Assembly: GCF_001638985.1 (NCBI RefSeq)
Contig: NW_017265141.1
Coordinates: 1,357,001 to 1,421,000, forward strand
Length of the DNA stretch: 64,000 nt
Reading direction: 5' to 3'
Source: Phycomyces blakesleeanus NRRL 1555(-)
Lineage: Eukaryota; Mucoromycota; Mucoromycetes; Mucorales; Phycomycetaceae
Part shown: positions 47,247-58,523 of the stretch, piece after piece
Layout of the letters: every line of letters begins with the position of its first letter
How positions within the stretch are numbered: the stretch's first letter is position 1
The notes under the pieces: generated by a model
The model's input: only the letters and a program-made list of their open reading frames with translations
Database searches by the model: none
Told to the model about the DNA's origin: nothing
Position numbers and translations under genes: made by a program

Positions 47247-47253
47247 TAACATC
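46177..47253. other. Upstream region of the CHCH-domain gene
   Basis: A (TC)n microsatellite with TTTC flank occupies 46226-46280. A 67-codon ORF at 46823-47026 is basic and unmatched; it is probably chance. The sequence turns T-rich with a CA microsatellite (47230-47247) right before the CHCH start codon. Confidence 0.4.
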
Positions 47254-48042
47254 ATGGCCCGCCAAAGACAGGTAATTTAAAGAAAAGAAAAGAAAGAGAT
47301 TGTTCTTGTTGTGTAGAGTTTGTATTTTAATCAACAAGAATAACAACAATAGTCTCGCCGCTCTCCTTCTCCCGCTCCTCAAAGACGTCAAGCACATACC
47401 GCTGCTCGCCCCCCTCCCCAACAGCAGCATCAGCAGCAACCACAACACAGCATGGCACCTACACAGCAAAACCCTCCTGCAGTCCAGCAGCAACAGTCTG
47501 GTCGACCTGGATTGTTTGGTCAAAGTAATTATAAAAATTGAATACAAAAGAATGGCCTGAACTAATAAGATGATTAATTTTCTTTAGTGGCCTCCACTGC
47601 TGCGGGTGTAGCTGTCGGTTCTACAATTGGACACACAATGGTAAGAAAGGATAGAAGAAGAAAATAAAGAGATGTATATATATATATATATGTTTGTGGT
47701 TGTGGTTGTGGTGTGGTGTGTATAACTGAAATTAACATATAAATAAATAAATGTATGTGTGTGTGTGTGTATGTATAGGCTGGTGGAATTTCATCAATGT
47801 TTGGAGGAGATAGATCTGAACCTGTCGACCAACAGGGACAAAGTGCACCTCAAGATTACCAGCAGAATCAATCTTACCCACAACAACAAAACTATCAAGC
47901 AAGTACTCCAGGTGCATCTGCTTGTGAGACTGATGCCAGACAGTTTACAAAGTGCCTTGAACAGAACAACAATGATGTGTCGGCCTGCCAATGGTACCTT
48001 GAAAACCTCAAGGCCTGCCAACAGATGGCATCAAATTACTAA
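47254..48042 (+). CDS. Twin CX9C CHCH-domain mitochondrial protein (Mix17/CHCHD2-like)
   Basis: Exons 47254-47271, 47353-47524, 47588-47640 and 47779-48042 join to 168 residues. The first exon encodes only six residues (MARQRQ). The N-terminus is Arg/Pro/Gln rich, like a mitochondrial presequence, followed by a Gly/Ala stretch (MASTAAGVAVGSTIGHTMAGGISSMFGG) typical of the CHCHD2/CHCHD10/Mix17 family. The C-terminal CHCH domain shows two CX9C pairs: CETDARQFTKC and CQWYLENLKAC. Such proteins are imported and oxidised by Mia40 in the intermembrane space and take part in respiratory-chain and cristae maintenance. The family match is strong; the yeast orthologue would be Mix17. The eIF3L gene follows on the same strand, 0.8 kb downstream, with its own promoter. 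Confidence 0.92.
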
Positions 48043-48858
48043 GAGTTTTCTTTTTCTTTAAATATTTAAATAAACCATTCACTTTGTAAATATGCACTCA
48101 CATTATGTGAAGCAAATTAGATTGTATGTGGTCTGTGTTGTATTTATTAGGAAAAAAAACAAGAGATACATTATATATATATATAAGGATCTGATCCGAA
48201 TGTAGTATTGAAACAGTTTAGAGATATTGTAGGGGAAACTAACCCATCAAATTCACCATCTATATTTTTTGTTTCTTGTATATGAAAATAAATAACCTGA
48301 TTGACAATGCTGGTTTATCAACAGAAACCTAAAGGTCCCAATCTATCTTGATTTTGCATCTACACATCATCATTCTATTTTTTATTTTATTTTTTTTACC
48401 CAATTAACATGATACAACAAGTGTTATAGGAATCTAGTTATTAAATATAAATATTAAAAGAAATAATAATTATTTGGTTGTTAACAATATAGTAAGAGCC
48501 AAAATCAAAGATGTATATATATATACGTGTGTGTGCGTTATTTATTTATGCTTGATGTGTAGATGTGTAGGCTTCTATTGATGACGGAGTCTCGACTGTG
48601 TTTTCAAAGTGACTTTGGATTACCATGTACTCAAAATGTTTTATTTTTATTTTTTTTTATTTGACTATTGACTTTCTTTTTTTTTTCTGTTTTTTTTTGT
48701 GAAGGCCAAAAAGGTTGCTATTTTTTTTTTTTTTTTTTTTTTTTTTGGAATATTTTATTTTATTTTATTTTATTTTATTTTTCTTTTAAAATATATATAT
48801 ATTTATATAAAAATATTAATATTAATATTAATATATTATATAATAAATAAAGTAAAGA
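48043..48858. other. Intergenic region between CHCH and eIF3L genes
   Basis: Low-complexity: T runs of more than 20 (48721-48746), TATTT pentamers (48750-48780) and ATT/AAT runs just before the eIF3L start. No ORF of interest. Confidence 0.4.
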
Positions 48859-51325
48859 ATGTACCAGGACACTTTTGAAGAAGACGATTTGGTTGCCGAA
48901 GTCGAACTTGTCGCTCAGGCTCGTTACTCCCAACAATCTGATGTCGAAGACAACTTTGATGAAGGTAATATAGATAGATATATCTAATAGAATAGAAGCA
49001 TTTTGGAAAAGAATTCCAAAAGTCTGTTATATACATGTATAATGTGAAATGCACACATTTTGAATTTCTTTTATAATATATATGTAAAGTTTTAGTTATA
49101 CAAATGAAAAAGAAAGAATATATACCAATTATTATTATTATTATTATTTTGTTATTGATGATGATGAGGCTGATGATATTGATTATTCTGTAAAGATTCC
49201 ACACAGCAGCAGCCTTCTGCTGTACAGATCCCGGACGGCGTTCGCAACTTTATCATGCACTTTTACCGCAACGTGTTGGACAGCAACGTCTATGAACTCC
49301 ACAACATTTACGATTCTTCTTTCAACAAGCTTACCGACAAGTACTACACCAAGCAGGCTTGGCCCGAGGCTGAAGTCATTGCTCCCCTTGTGAATGATGG
49401 TAAACAGTGATTATAATCTATAATCTATAATGGATTTATTTATATAAAAAAACCCCCCATTTTACTTACTTTCTATTATCGTTGTTGTTTGTTGTTTCAG
49501 ATCAAGTATTCTTGACTCTTTACCGTGAATTGTATTATCGTCACATCTATGCTCGTCTTACACCTACTCTTGAGCACCGTGTCCACTCGTACGAAAACTA
49601 CTGTGATCTTTTTAACTACATTCTCAGTAAGTTTATATATATATATAAGCAAAAAACAAAAATTTAAATTGTAATCATCTATATAATAGACTCTGAGGGC
49701 CCTGTTAACCTTGAATTGCCCAACCAGTGGTTGTGGGACATCATCGACGAGTTCATCTACCAGTTCCAGTCCTTCAGTAACTACCGCGACCGTCTCAAGA
49801 ACAAGACCGAGCAGGAGATTACCTTGTTGCGCACTAGCCCCCAGATCTGGAGTTGCTACAGTGTCTTGAACGTCTTGTACTCTTTCATCCAAAAGTCGCG
49901 TATCAACGAACAGTTGTTGGTCAGCAAGAATGGCGGTGATATGATGTGTGTATCAAGTAAAACCTTTCCTTCTTTTATTTTTTTGGGGTGTACATAAAGA
50001 AAGATAGTGTGTAGTCTGTGTCATTTATGGCTATGGTTATGGTTATGGTTTCAAGCAAGTTATTGACCTTTTATTCTTATTGATCTTATTAGGGAGGCTG
50101 CTGGTGAGTACGGATCTCGTCCTCTTTACAAGATGCTTGGATACTTTTCAATTGTCGGTTTGTTGCGTGTCCACTGCTTGTTGGGTGATTACATGCTTGC
50201 ATTGAAGATGATGGACAACATTGTCTTGAACAAAAAGGTTTGTAAATATATACATATGTGTTTCTTGTATCAAATTTATACTGATATTGCTGTGTTTTTG
50301 GTTTTTTTTATAAACAAATAAACAAACAAATAGGCCATGTTTGCTCGCGTTACTGCATGCCATGTCACTACATACTACTATGTTGGTTTCGCTTATATGA
50401 TGATGCGTCGTTATGCTGATGCCATCAAGGCATTCTCTACCGTCTTGGCTTTCATCCAACGCACCAAGCAATACCATGCTCGTTCTTACCAGTTTGATCA
50501 AGTAAGATATATAAATACAAATACAAACAATAATATTTTTTTAATCGACTTTGTATCTATCTCTCTTTGTTATTAGATTGCTAAGAAGGGTGACCAGATG
50601 TACGCCTTGTTGGCAATCTGCATTGCTCTCTGCCCCACTCGCCTCGATGAGAACATCCACTCTCAATTGCGTGAGAAGTATGGTGAGCAGTTGTTTAAGA
50701 TGCAAAAGGGGTAAGTGGTGTATTTAGATATATAGATTTAAAGTCAATGATATTTAACCAAAATAATCAAAAATAATAATAGTGAAGAGTCTCTTCCGAT
50801 TTACGAAGATCTCTGGCAATACGCTTGCCCCAAGTTTATTGCTGCTACCGGTGTCAATCTTACAAAGACTGAAAACGATCAATTGAATGTAAATACATAT
50901 TTTTTTTTTTTAGATATCTATATCTATCTAATCACTTTCTTTTTTTTATATAGGATCCTCATGCCAACCAGCTCAAGATCTTCATGTCTGATATCCGTAA
51001 CCAGATCATGCTGCCTACCCTGCGCTCGTTCATGAAACTCTACACCACCATGGGTATCGACAAGCTTGCCAAGTTCCTCGAGGTCGATGCTGAGGAACTC
51101 AAGGTGCACCTCTTGATCCTGAAGCAGAAGTCTCGTCAGTTCAAGTCTGTGACCGGGAACCTCCTTGAGGGTGAATATATGCCGACATCGGACTTGGATT
51201 TCTGTCTGAAGCAGGATGTGGTTCATATTGCAGAGAGCAAGGTTGGTCGTCGTTATGCGGACTGGTTCTTGCGCAACATCAACCGCTTTGAAGATATTGT
51301 TGCTGCTCTTGAACAAAAGGCTTAA
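48859..51325 (+). CDS. Eukaryotic translation initiation factor 3 subunit L
   Basis: Nine exons (48859-48964, 49196-49399, 49501-49626, 49690-49945, 50093-50237, 50334-50501, 50577-50710, 50783-50888, 50954-51325) join to 538 residues, near the ~560 of animal eIF3l. Family signatures are clear: [54 protein letters not shown]-like [23 protein letters not shown] and [16 protein letters not shown] domain occupies roughly the last 200 residues ([36 protein letters not shown]). eIF3l is part of the PCI/MPN octamer of eIF3, which binds the 40S ribosome during initiation. It is present in filamentous and early fungi and absent from Saccharomyces. Exon 4 uses a GTGTGT donor rather than GTAAGT. Introns are 58-231 bp. 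Confidence 0.96.
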
Positions 51326-51836
51326 AAAAAAATCAAAAAAGCAAAAAATCAAAAATAAAGAAAAATATAATTATAAATATAAAGAAAAAAGGGTTTTGAA
51401 AAAAGTAAAATAAATTTTGAAACATCATTACGTTCTTTCTTTCTTTTATATTATGAAAGTTTAGTGGAATATACAAGAGAAATGAAAGAAATTTATATAT
51501 CCCTTTTTTGAAACAAAAACGGCCGGTTTGTTTATTGTGTGCTCCAAATGGAATTTGTTTTATTTTTGTAAATAAATATATTGTTCGTACAACTACAAGA
51601 TAACATACAAGAAAATATATATATATATATACATAAAAAACTAAACGAGGCCTATTTTGTTTCCAATTCGATCAGCAAGAAAGCAAGAAAACAAAACAAG
51701 GAACTAAATAGAAAGATTTATTCTATTCTCCTTTATTTTCATTTCTTTCTTTCTCTTTCTTTCTTCTATTTAATTATTTAATTGTAATTATAATCTTTGT
51801 TTCTTTTTATATATATAAATATAATAATTGTATTTC
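51326..51836. other. Intergenic region between eIF3L and the CH-kinase gene
   Basis: AT-rich 3' flank and promoter, with a TTTC run near 51745-51765 and an ATATAT run at 51617-51630. The two genes are head-to-tail on the plus strand; nothing else seen. Confidence 0.4.
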
Positions 51837-54800
51837 ATGACTGCCTATTCTCATAAATCAAAACTGTCTAGCTACAGTGCCGATAGAAGATGTGATCAGT
51901 TACGAGACGAACAACATAAACGAAACCAAATTGCTGCCCAATCGTTTATTGAAACAACTCTGGGTTCCCTTTTAGACTCTGATAATCTACACAAAGAGCT
52001 CCAGGATGGCATATTACTATGCGAGTAAGCTATATCAATAAAGAAATATATATATATATATATCAATAAAGAAATATATATATATATATATATCAATAAA
52101 GAAATATATATATAACATATATACATTAGAGTAATCAATCGTATACGCCCAGGAGCTGTTAGATCAGTTAGTCGCAAAAATGTACCATTTGTAAAGGTAA
52201 TATGAAGAGGGAGTTTGTTATGAAAATCTTGCATTCAAATGAGAAACTAACAACCTTTTTTTATATATATCTTTCTCTGTAGATGCAAAATATTGGTCTA
52301 TTCTTACAAGCTGCTCATGAAGTAAGATCCATTATATATAAAATAATATCAATTAATACTGTTGTTGTGATTCCCTTTTTTGTGAATTATTTTTTATTTT
52401 ATATTTTTGTAGCTGGGATTGCAAAGTTCGGAACTATTTCAGACCGTAGATTTGTACGAAGCCAAGGACATGATAGCCGTAAATATAATAATATCTAGCT
52501 TGTTTGAATTTTCTTTTTCTTTTTTTATTTATTTATTTACTTACTTACAGCTTATAATGTAAAAACATATATTACTATCATAGGTAACCAATACAATCCT
52601 AACACTAGCAAGAGTCAACGCCAAACATCAGCCTTCTGCTGATCATCTGATGGCACATTTCCAAACCGGGAAATCCATGTTACTCTCTAGCAACAACCCC
52701 ACGTCCTCAAAAGAGCAGTCTACAAAACAACCGTCGGTTCGGTACAGAAGAGCCACAGATGTCCGGAAAGTGTTTAATGTAGAGCCAAGCATATTGTCCG
52801 ACAAGAAAACAAATCAGCACCATATCAAGGAAACCAAACATGAAACCCCTAGCCCTAGCCCTAGCCCTAGCATCATTGGCAGCACCAAAGATCATACAAA
52901 CTACCAAAAAAAAGAAATAAAGGACGAAAACGAAAACGATACCTTGAGAGCCACACTTCGACTCACGATACCAGCCACAAATCCCACAAAAAACTCGGCA
53001 AAACTTTCGTCAGACAGTGGATATAGCACACTCAACCGCCCACCGTCCATGATCCTCGAAAGTCTAGCAGAAACACCAACAAAAAAGATGCTTACAAAAC
53101 CAGCCATGCTTACTAAGCAGCAGTCGAGTCCTCTCTTGAGTGTACCAATAGACCCAAAGAAGAATAGTCTCAAGAGTAGCGGCCCCAGCATCAGCAATAG
53201 CAACAGTGACAATACTCCTGGTGAGTCATTAGCACCAAGTCCTGGCCAACCATCGCGCTCAACACCAATGAATTCATTACCACGCCAACACCTGAAACGC
53301 AAGACAAGCCAGTCAATCCATAGCAGAGCCAGTCGGTCAGAGGCAAGCTTGGTCCACTCGACATCGATCAAAAGACCAGACAATATCAAAGTTGTCTTGC
53401 GAAAAGAAGACGGATCAATTGAAGCACATTATGTAAGTTGGTTGGTTGCTGTAGAGCTAAGCAAAAAAAAATTTCTGGTGTTGTATATAATGTTGTTTTA
53501 TCTTCCTTATTCTGGGTAGTAAAACATGACATATACATAGAAATTTGAATTTGAATTTGAATTTGAATAAACCAATAAATCAATGTGTATACTTAGCAAC
53601 TTGGAAATAGTATTGGAAAAGGACAGTTTGGAACAGTCTACAGGTACGCAACAGACTATACACCTGATCTGCATCGATGTCTTTGATCCTTATCCTTATT
53701 GTGATATGTCTATGTATTCTAGAGCACTGGATATGCAAACAGGCGAGATTGTAGCCATCAAACGTATAAAGGTTGAAAATGTAGATATGGACAATGATAT
53801 CATGGTAAGGAACATATATAAATGAATTAAATATGGTAAATCCAGAAAACCAAACTAACCTTGAATTTTCTGGATGTTTTACTCCTAATCTAACCATCTA
53901 TTTTGGAAAGCTTGAAGTCGAGCTTCTCAAAAGCATGGCAAGTTCGAGTATCGTACGTTACATTGGGTTTGTTAGAGACGAAGAGCATCTCAACATTGTT
54001 TTAGAGTAAGGGATCTTATGCTTGCATCCATAAAAAAAATGATAGCAACAAGTCTAATCCTCTTTTCTCCCTGTATTTTTTTTAAAAAAAAAATTGGTTG
54101 TTTAGGTATGCTGAAAATGGATCGTTGCTTTCTACACTAAAGGCATTTGGAAGCCTTCCCGAAAAACTAGTCGGCTCATTCACCCACAAGATCCTGACAG
54201 GACTAAATTATCTGCATGCCCATGATGTTGTCCACCGAGATCTCAAGGCAGCCAATATCCTGACCACCAAAACAGGAGAAGTCAAGCTGACAGACTTTGG
54301 CGTGTCTTTCAACTTGCGCCTCAAGCAGGACGAGGCCGATATCCTGGCCGGCACACCGTACTGGATGGCCCCCGAGATTATCGAATTAGAAGGAGCGTCC
54401 ACGAAATCGGACATCTGGTCGCTGGGGTGCACGATTGTCGAGCTCTTGACCGGCAAACCTCCCTATGCCAATCTCATTTCAATGTCGGCCTTGTACCATA
54501 TTGTTGAAGATGACCATCCACCTTTACCTACCACCCTCTCAAAGGTATTATATATATGCACTCGCTCTTGTTTAACGTCATGTAACAATCTATTTTAATT
54601 AAAAAATAATAATTATGTAGCCATTGAAAGATTTCCTGTTGGCATGTTTTCAAAAAAATCCTTCAAATCGACCGACGGCAAAAGAATTACTTCAGCATCC
54701 TTGGATGATCCCACTTGCAAAGCTACATCCTCCACGTCCTTCTCCTCAGAGTACAAAAAGAAGTTCGGTAGCCATAAAACCAATAACACCATCTCCCTTA

Positions 54801-55765
54801 CCATCCCCATCACCATCACCATCCCCAGGAGCATCTGAAGTAAAAGGAGAACAGAAGATTCCAAGTCACCCACCTCTGTCTTATAGATCCCAAACCTGCC
54901 CAGAACTCGACTTGGGACAATTGACTGATGACAAGAATTTGTTGGATATGAGTTATATCCTGGAGTACATCAAAAGCAATCCGATCATGGACACCCAGCG
55001 CGCCTACATTGAAACCAAGACAATTACAAAACATCAGTTTGTAAAATCCAACTTTGAAACAGGTACCTTCCTCCCCCAAAAAAAAAGAATTTTGCTTAGT
55101 ATAATATAGAGTTGTATTCTTGGAGTTTCGAGTTTGTATTTATTGTAGTGTATAGCTATTGTATGTAAAGTATGTCAGGTAGCAGTAAAACGACATGCAG
55201 TATGTTGTGTTGGTAAGTTGAATCTTTTTTTTTTTGGACTTTAATTGAAATTGAAATTATTGCGTTTTTTATCAACTTGAAGCGTGTGTTATGATATGCC
55301 ATGACAAGTGTGAATCAAGTGCTGGAGGATGCAGTTCATTACCTAGTCCTCAAGTAAGTGAAAAAAAATAAAAAATTATAAGATAAAATAAAATATGATG
55401 AAAACAAAAACTTGCTTAAATCTTATAAACATAATATAATCTTTTTATTACTAAATTTAAGGTTGAGTATCCGGAATCAACTGCATCAAAAGCAAATACC
55501 AACAAGCCAAGCAAATTTTCAAAGATAGTGGCCAATATCAAAAAGAACAATAGGAGCACTACCGATCTTTCCATTACTTCTTCTGACCATCATCAGTCTG
55601 TTCATCAGAGTAAGTAAATATATAATTATACAATTATTTTGTATTCATATTCTTATTGTTATTGTTATTGGTAATGTAGGTAGACCTGTTTCTACTGATC
55701 GATTGGTTGGCATGACTACAGATCATGATGGAGAATCAAGACGATGGTGGGATCGATTTGTATAA
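51837..55765 (+). CDS. CH-domain, STE-type protein kinase and C1-domain protein
   Basis: Fourteen exons (51837-52024, 52130-52196, 52283-52321, 52413-52478, 52584-53432, 53597-53643, 53723-53804, 53911-54005, 54106-54544, 54621-55062, 55156-55212, 55283-55353, 55462-55609, 55680-55765) join in phase to 891 residues. Residues 35-130 form a calponin-homology domain (LQDGILLCEVINRIRPGAV, FQTVDLYEAKDM). A 270-residue Ser/Pro-rich linker precedes a complete Ser/Thr kinase (404-655): IGKGQFGTV loop, Lys432 in VAIK, HRDLKAAN with Asp523, DFG at 541, MAPE at 565, most like the Cdc7/SepH septation-network MAP4K-type group. An atypical C1 zinc finger follows (762-807): His762, Cys775, Cys778, Cys789, Cys792, His797, Cys800, Cys807. 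CH may bind actin or act as adaptor and C1 may sense lipid; function is inferred only. Confidence 0.9.
52033..52112. repeat. Triplicated ~28-bp unit in intron 1 of the CH-kinase gene
   Basis: TATCAATAAAGAAATATATA occurs at 52033, 52061 and 52091, each followed by a variable TA run. All three lie in intron 1 (52025-52129), so copy number affects only intron length. Confidence 0.85.
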
Positions 55766-57419
55766 ATTATATATATAACTATTATAATTTATACATGCAT
55801 GTGTATATTTATAAAGAATCATCGCACATCTGTACAATCACTCAATCACTCTATCACTTGCTAGCACATTTGCACAAACACATCTATACATTATATATAT
55901 CTATCTATCTGTCTATAAACATCTTTATATATCTCTTTAATCATGAAAATCTGTATTGAATTGAACCTTTTATATATATATAAAGCATTCTATAGCACAC
56001 AATCACGATAGCAACCATAATCCAAACTCCATACAAATCTACAAGATAAACTATAGAACAAGAAATCTATTCCATTTTCACCTTTTTCCCCCTGGTCGGA
56101 AGATGCTGTTTACAAGCCAAAACAAAACATAAAAGAACTGTAAAGATTGGTTTAGAAATGAATTCTGTAGTCTACAGCATGTATATAGTAGGTATCTTTT
56201 GGTGTGTTACATGTAACCAATATTTTTCTTTTATTATAATATTTCATCTCCTCCAGTGCACGATGTTCATTTCCAATTTACTTGAATTGAAGCACAATTA
56301 TATATATAAAACACAGACTGAAAATGAAGCACAAAAAGGCAATGATTAACTTTTTTGTATGTAAGCAAAATGTTATATACAATCAAGATGCAATATTACA
56401 GGAGAGAGGTTTTAATAGAGAAATAACCGTGTTTTCCCCTTTCTTTTCTATTCTATTCTATTCTACATCTTTATGCCTTTTTGTTATATAATCAAATGAC
56501 TTGAGGGAGAATACATGAATCGATTGCGAATATTAGCACATCTACAAAATAAGAACTATTGCTCTGGTATTATTAATTTGATTGGAATCAGATTGACTGT
56601 ATCTTAGAGTGGGCTGTCAAGTACTTTCTTTCTTAGATATTTATATTATGTTTCTGTGTAGTGATAATAATAATATACTGAAAATATGTCTTGTGAATTG
56701 GGTTGAATGTTTTCTTCTTGGTCTTCTCGGTCTTCTTTCATTTAGTACTACATATATACTCTCCTTTACTTCCTCCGGTCCAATAAGACATGTTCTCTAT
56801 AGCATATGAAGGTTGTACCTAATAAACAACATTTTTTTTTTTATTTCTTAAAAAGCATGTGTGACAAATTCGTATAGTCGTATAATATCACTCACATCTC
56901 ACCAACTTTCACTTTAATATGTGCGCACATCAAATTCATTCATTCATTCATTCACTTTTAAAAGTAATGTATATATATATATATATGAAAAGAGTACCCT
57001 TTTTTTTTGACAATCCATTCCACTCTATTCAACTTTAATTCAATCATCAATTATATAATACACACAATGGTTCTTATTGGGTTCATTATTCTTTTATATA
57101 AATAAATAAATAAATAAATAAAATAGTAGTAAAGAAAAGGTAAAAAGAAGATGGTGTATGTTTTTGTGTAAGATGTATTGAAATGTACTGTATTAAAATT
57201 ATTTTCTTTCTCTTTTACCTAGATTCTTTTCTAAAGAATCACAAGGCAAGATTGAAAAGAATAAGTAAGTAGATAGATAGACAGATAGAAGAACAAAATA
57301 AAGTGCGTGTGTGTGAGAAAGAGAGAGAGGACTAAAGAAAGGTAGAAAGTAGAATATAGAATGAAAAATGAAATTCTTGTAATATCATTTCTATCTATCT
57401 TTCTTTTTTTTTGTTGGAT
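55766..57419. other. Intergenic region between CH-kinase and Kre9-like genes
   Basis: The two genes converge here. AT-rich, with (AT)n at 56969-56984, AATA tetramers (57098-57122), ATTC tetramers (56936-56955) and a GA run (57315-57330). Small ORFs show no recognisable features. Confidence 0.4.
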
Positions 57420-58407
57420 TTAAAGCAACATGGCAGCGGCACCGACAGCACCAATGACAGCAGCAACACCGGCCTTAAGACCAGAGGCACCAGAGGACTT
57501 GGTAGATGAAGAAGAAGAGGAAGCAGCGGAATCACCAGAGCCGGAAGCAGAGGGAGCAGAGCCAGCCTTGGAAGAGCCAGCGTTGGAAGAACCAGAGGAG
57601 ACGGCACCGGCGGCACCAGCGGCAGTGGGGGAGCCGGTCAAAGTGAAAGCATCGGGGGCACCGGGAGTGGCGGCCTGGATGACAAAGTAACCAGAGTAAG
57701 TGGGGTCACCCTTGTCAGTTGTGACCACCAAGACACCTATACATTTTCCAAAAATAAAATAAAGTAAATAAATGGATTTTGACAGACAAGTACATGAATC
57801 CGTCTTATAAAACATTCACTCTACAAATATATATATATATATATATATATTTGTACAAGGAATGGTTTATGAATTAAAGAGAATAATACTTACAGGCACC
57901 ATCAGCAACGGTAGTGTTGGGCATGTTCCAGACAAACTGTCCATCAGAGACGGGGATGTTTGCGGTGGTGAGGGTGCTGACGAGAGTAAGGGCAGCAGAG
58001 TTACCGTGTCTGTACTCAATCTGGGTGATGGTGGTAGCAGTGGAGTTGGTAGGGATCCTGGATTATCAAATAATTTTTTTTTAAATATCGTTTCTTTCTT
58101 TATGTGTATATATATAAAAAAAAACATACCAGGAGATGATGTGGGACTGACCAGCCTGCCAGACAGTCTATGATTTGTAGACAATATATATTATTATTTA
58201 GTTATTGCAAAATCAGTACTGTTATATAGTAAGTCTTGAAACAAACAAAAAGAAATTGATGATCTGGATAGCCAAGAAAAGTTTTTTGTTTTTTGTTTTT
58301 TGTTTTTAACATACGTTCTGGATAGGAGCAGTGATGGAGATGCCGGGAACAGCACTGACAAAGGCAGCAGAGGCAGCGAGGAAAGAGACGATGGCAGCGA
58401 ACTTCAT
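57420..58407 (-). CDS. GPI-anchored Ser/Thr-rich wall protein, Kre9/Knh1-like
   Basis: Exons 58315-58407, 58130-58167, 57894-58057 and 57420-57736 join to 203 residues. A signal peptide covers about 1-19 (MKFAAIVSFLAASAAFVSA). The mature domain has the Kre9/KNH pattern: ISITAPIQNTVWQAGQSHIISW, then NSAALTLVSTL, FVWNMPN and YSGYFVIQA. A Ser/Ala/Gly-rich stalk (SSNAGSSKAGSAPSASGSGDS) and a hydrophobic C-terminus (AGVAAVIGAVGAAAMLL) fit GPI anchoring, with the omega site probably in the Ser/Gly segment before GLKAG. The family acts in beta-1,6-glucan and wall assembly in yeast; the many filamentous-fungal paralogues are mostly uncharacterised. A TATAAAAGG box lies about 70 bp upstream. Confidence 0.9.
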
Positions 58408-58474
58408 TGAATAGAAAATAAGACAGATAGAAAGAAAGGGGGTCGAAAGGGAGAGGGGATGAAGTTTAAACGAG

Positions 58475-58483
58475 CCTTTTATA
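58475..58483 (-). promoter_or_regulatory. TATA box of the Kre9-like gene
   Basis: The minus strand reads TATAAAAGG about 70 bp before the start codon at 58407, a canonical sequence and spacing for a strongly expressed gene. Confidence 0.6.
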
Positions 58484-58490
58484 CCAGTCA

Positions 58491-58523
<33 letters not shown>

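Noticed and set aside
57430..57690. Plus-strand 86-codon Ala/Pro/Glu-rich ORF
   Set aside because: Antisense shadow of the Ser/Ala-rich stalk of the Kre9-like protein.
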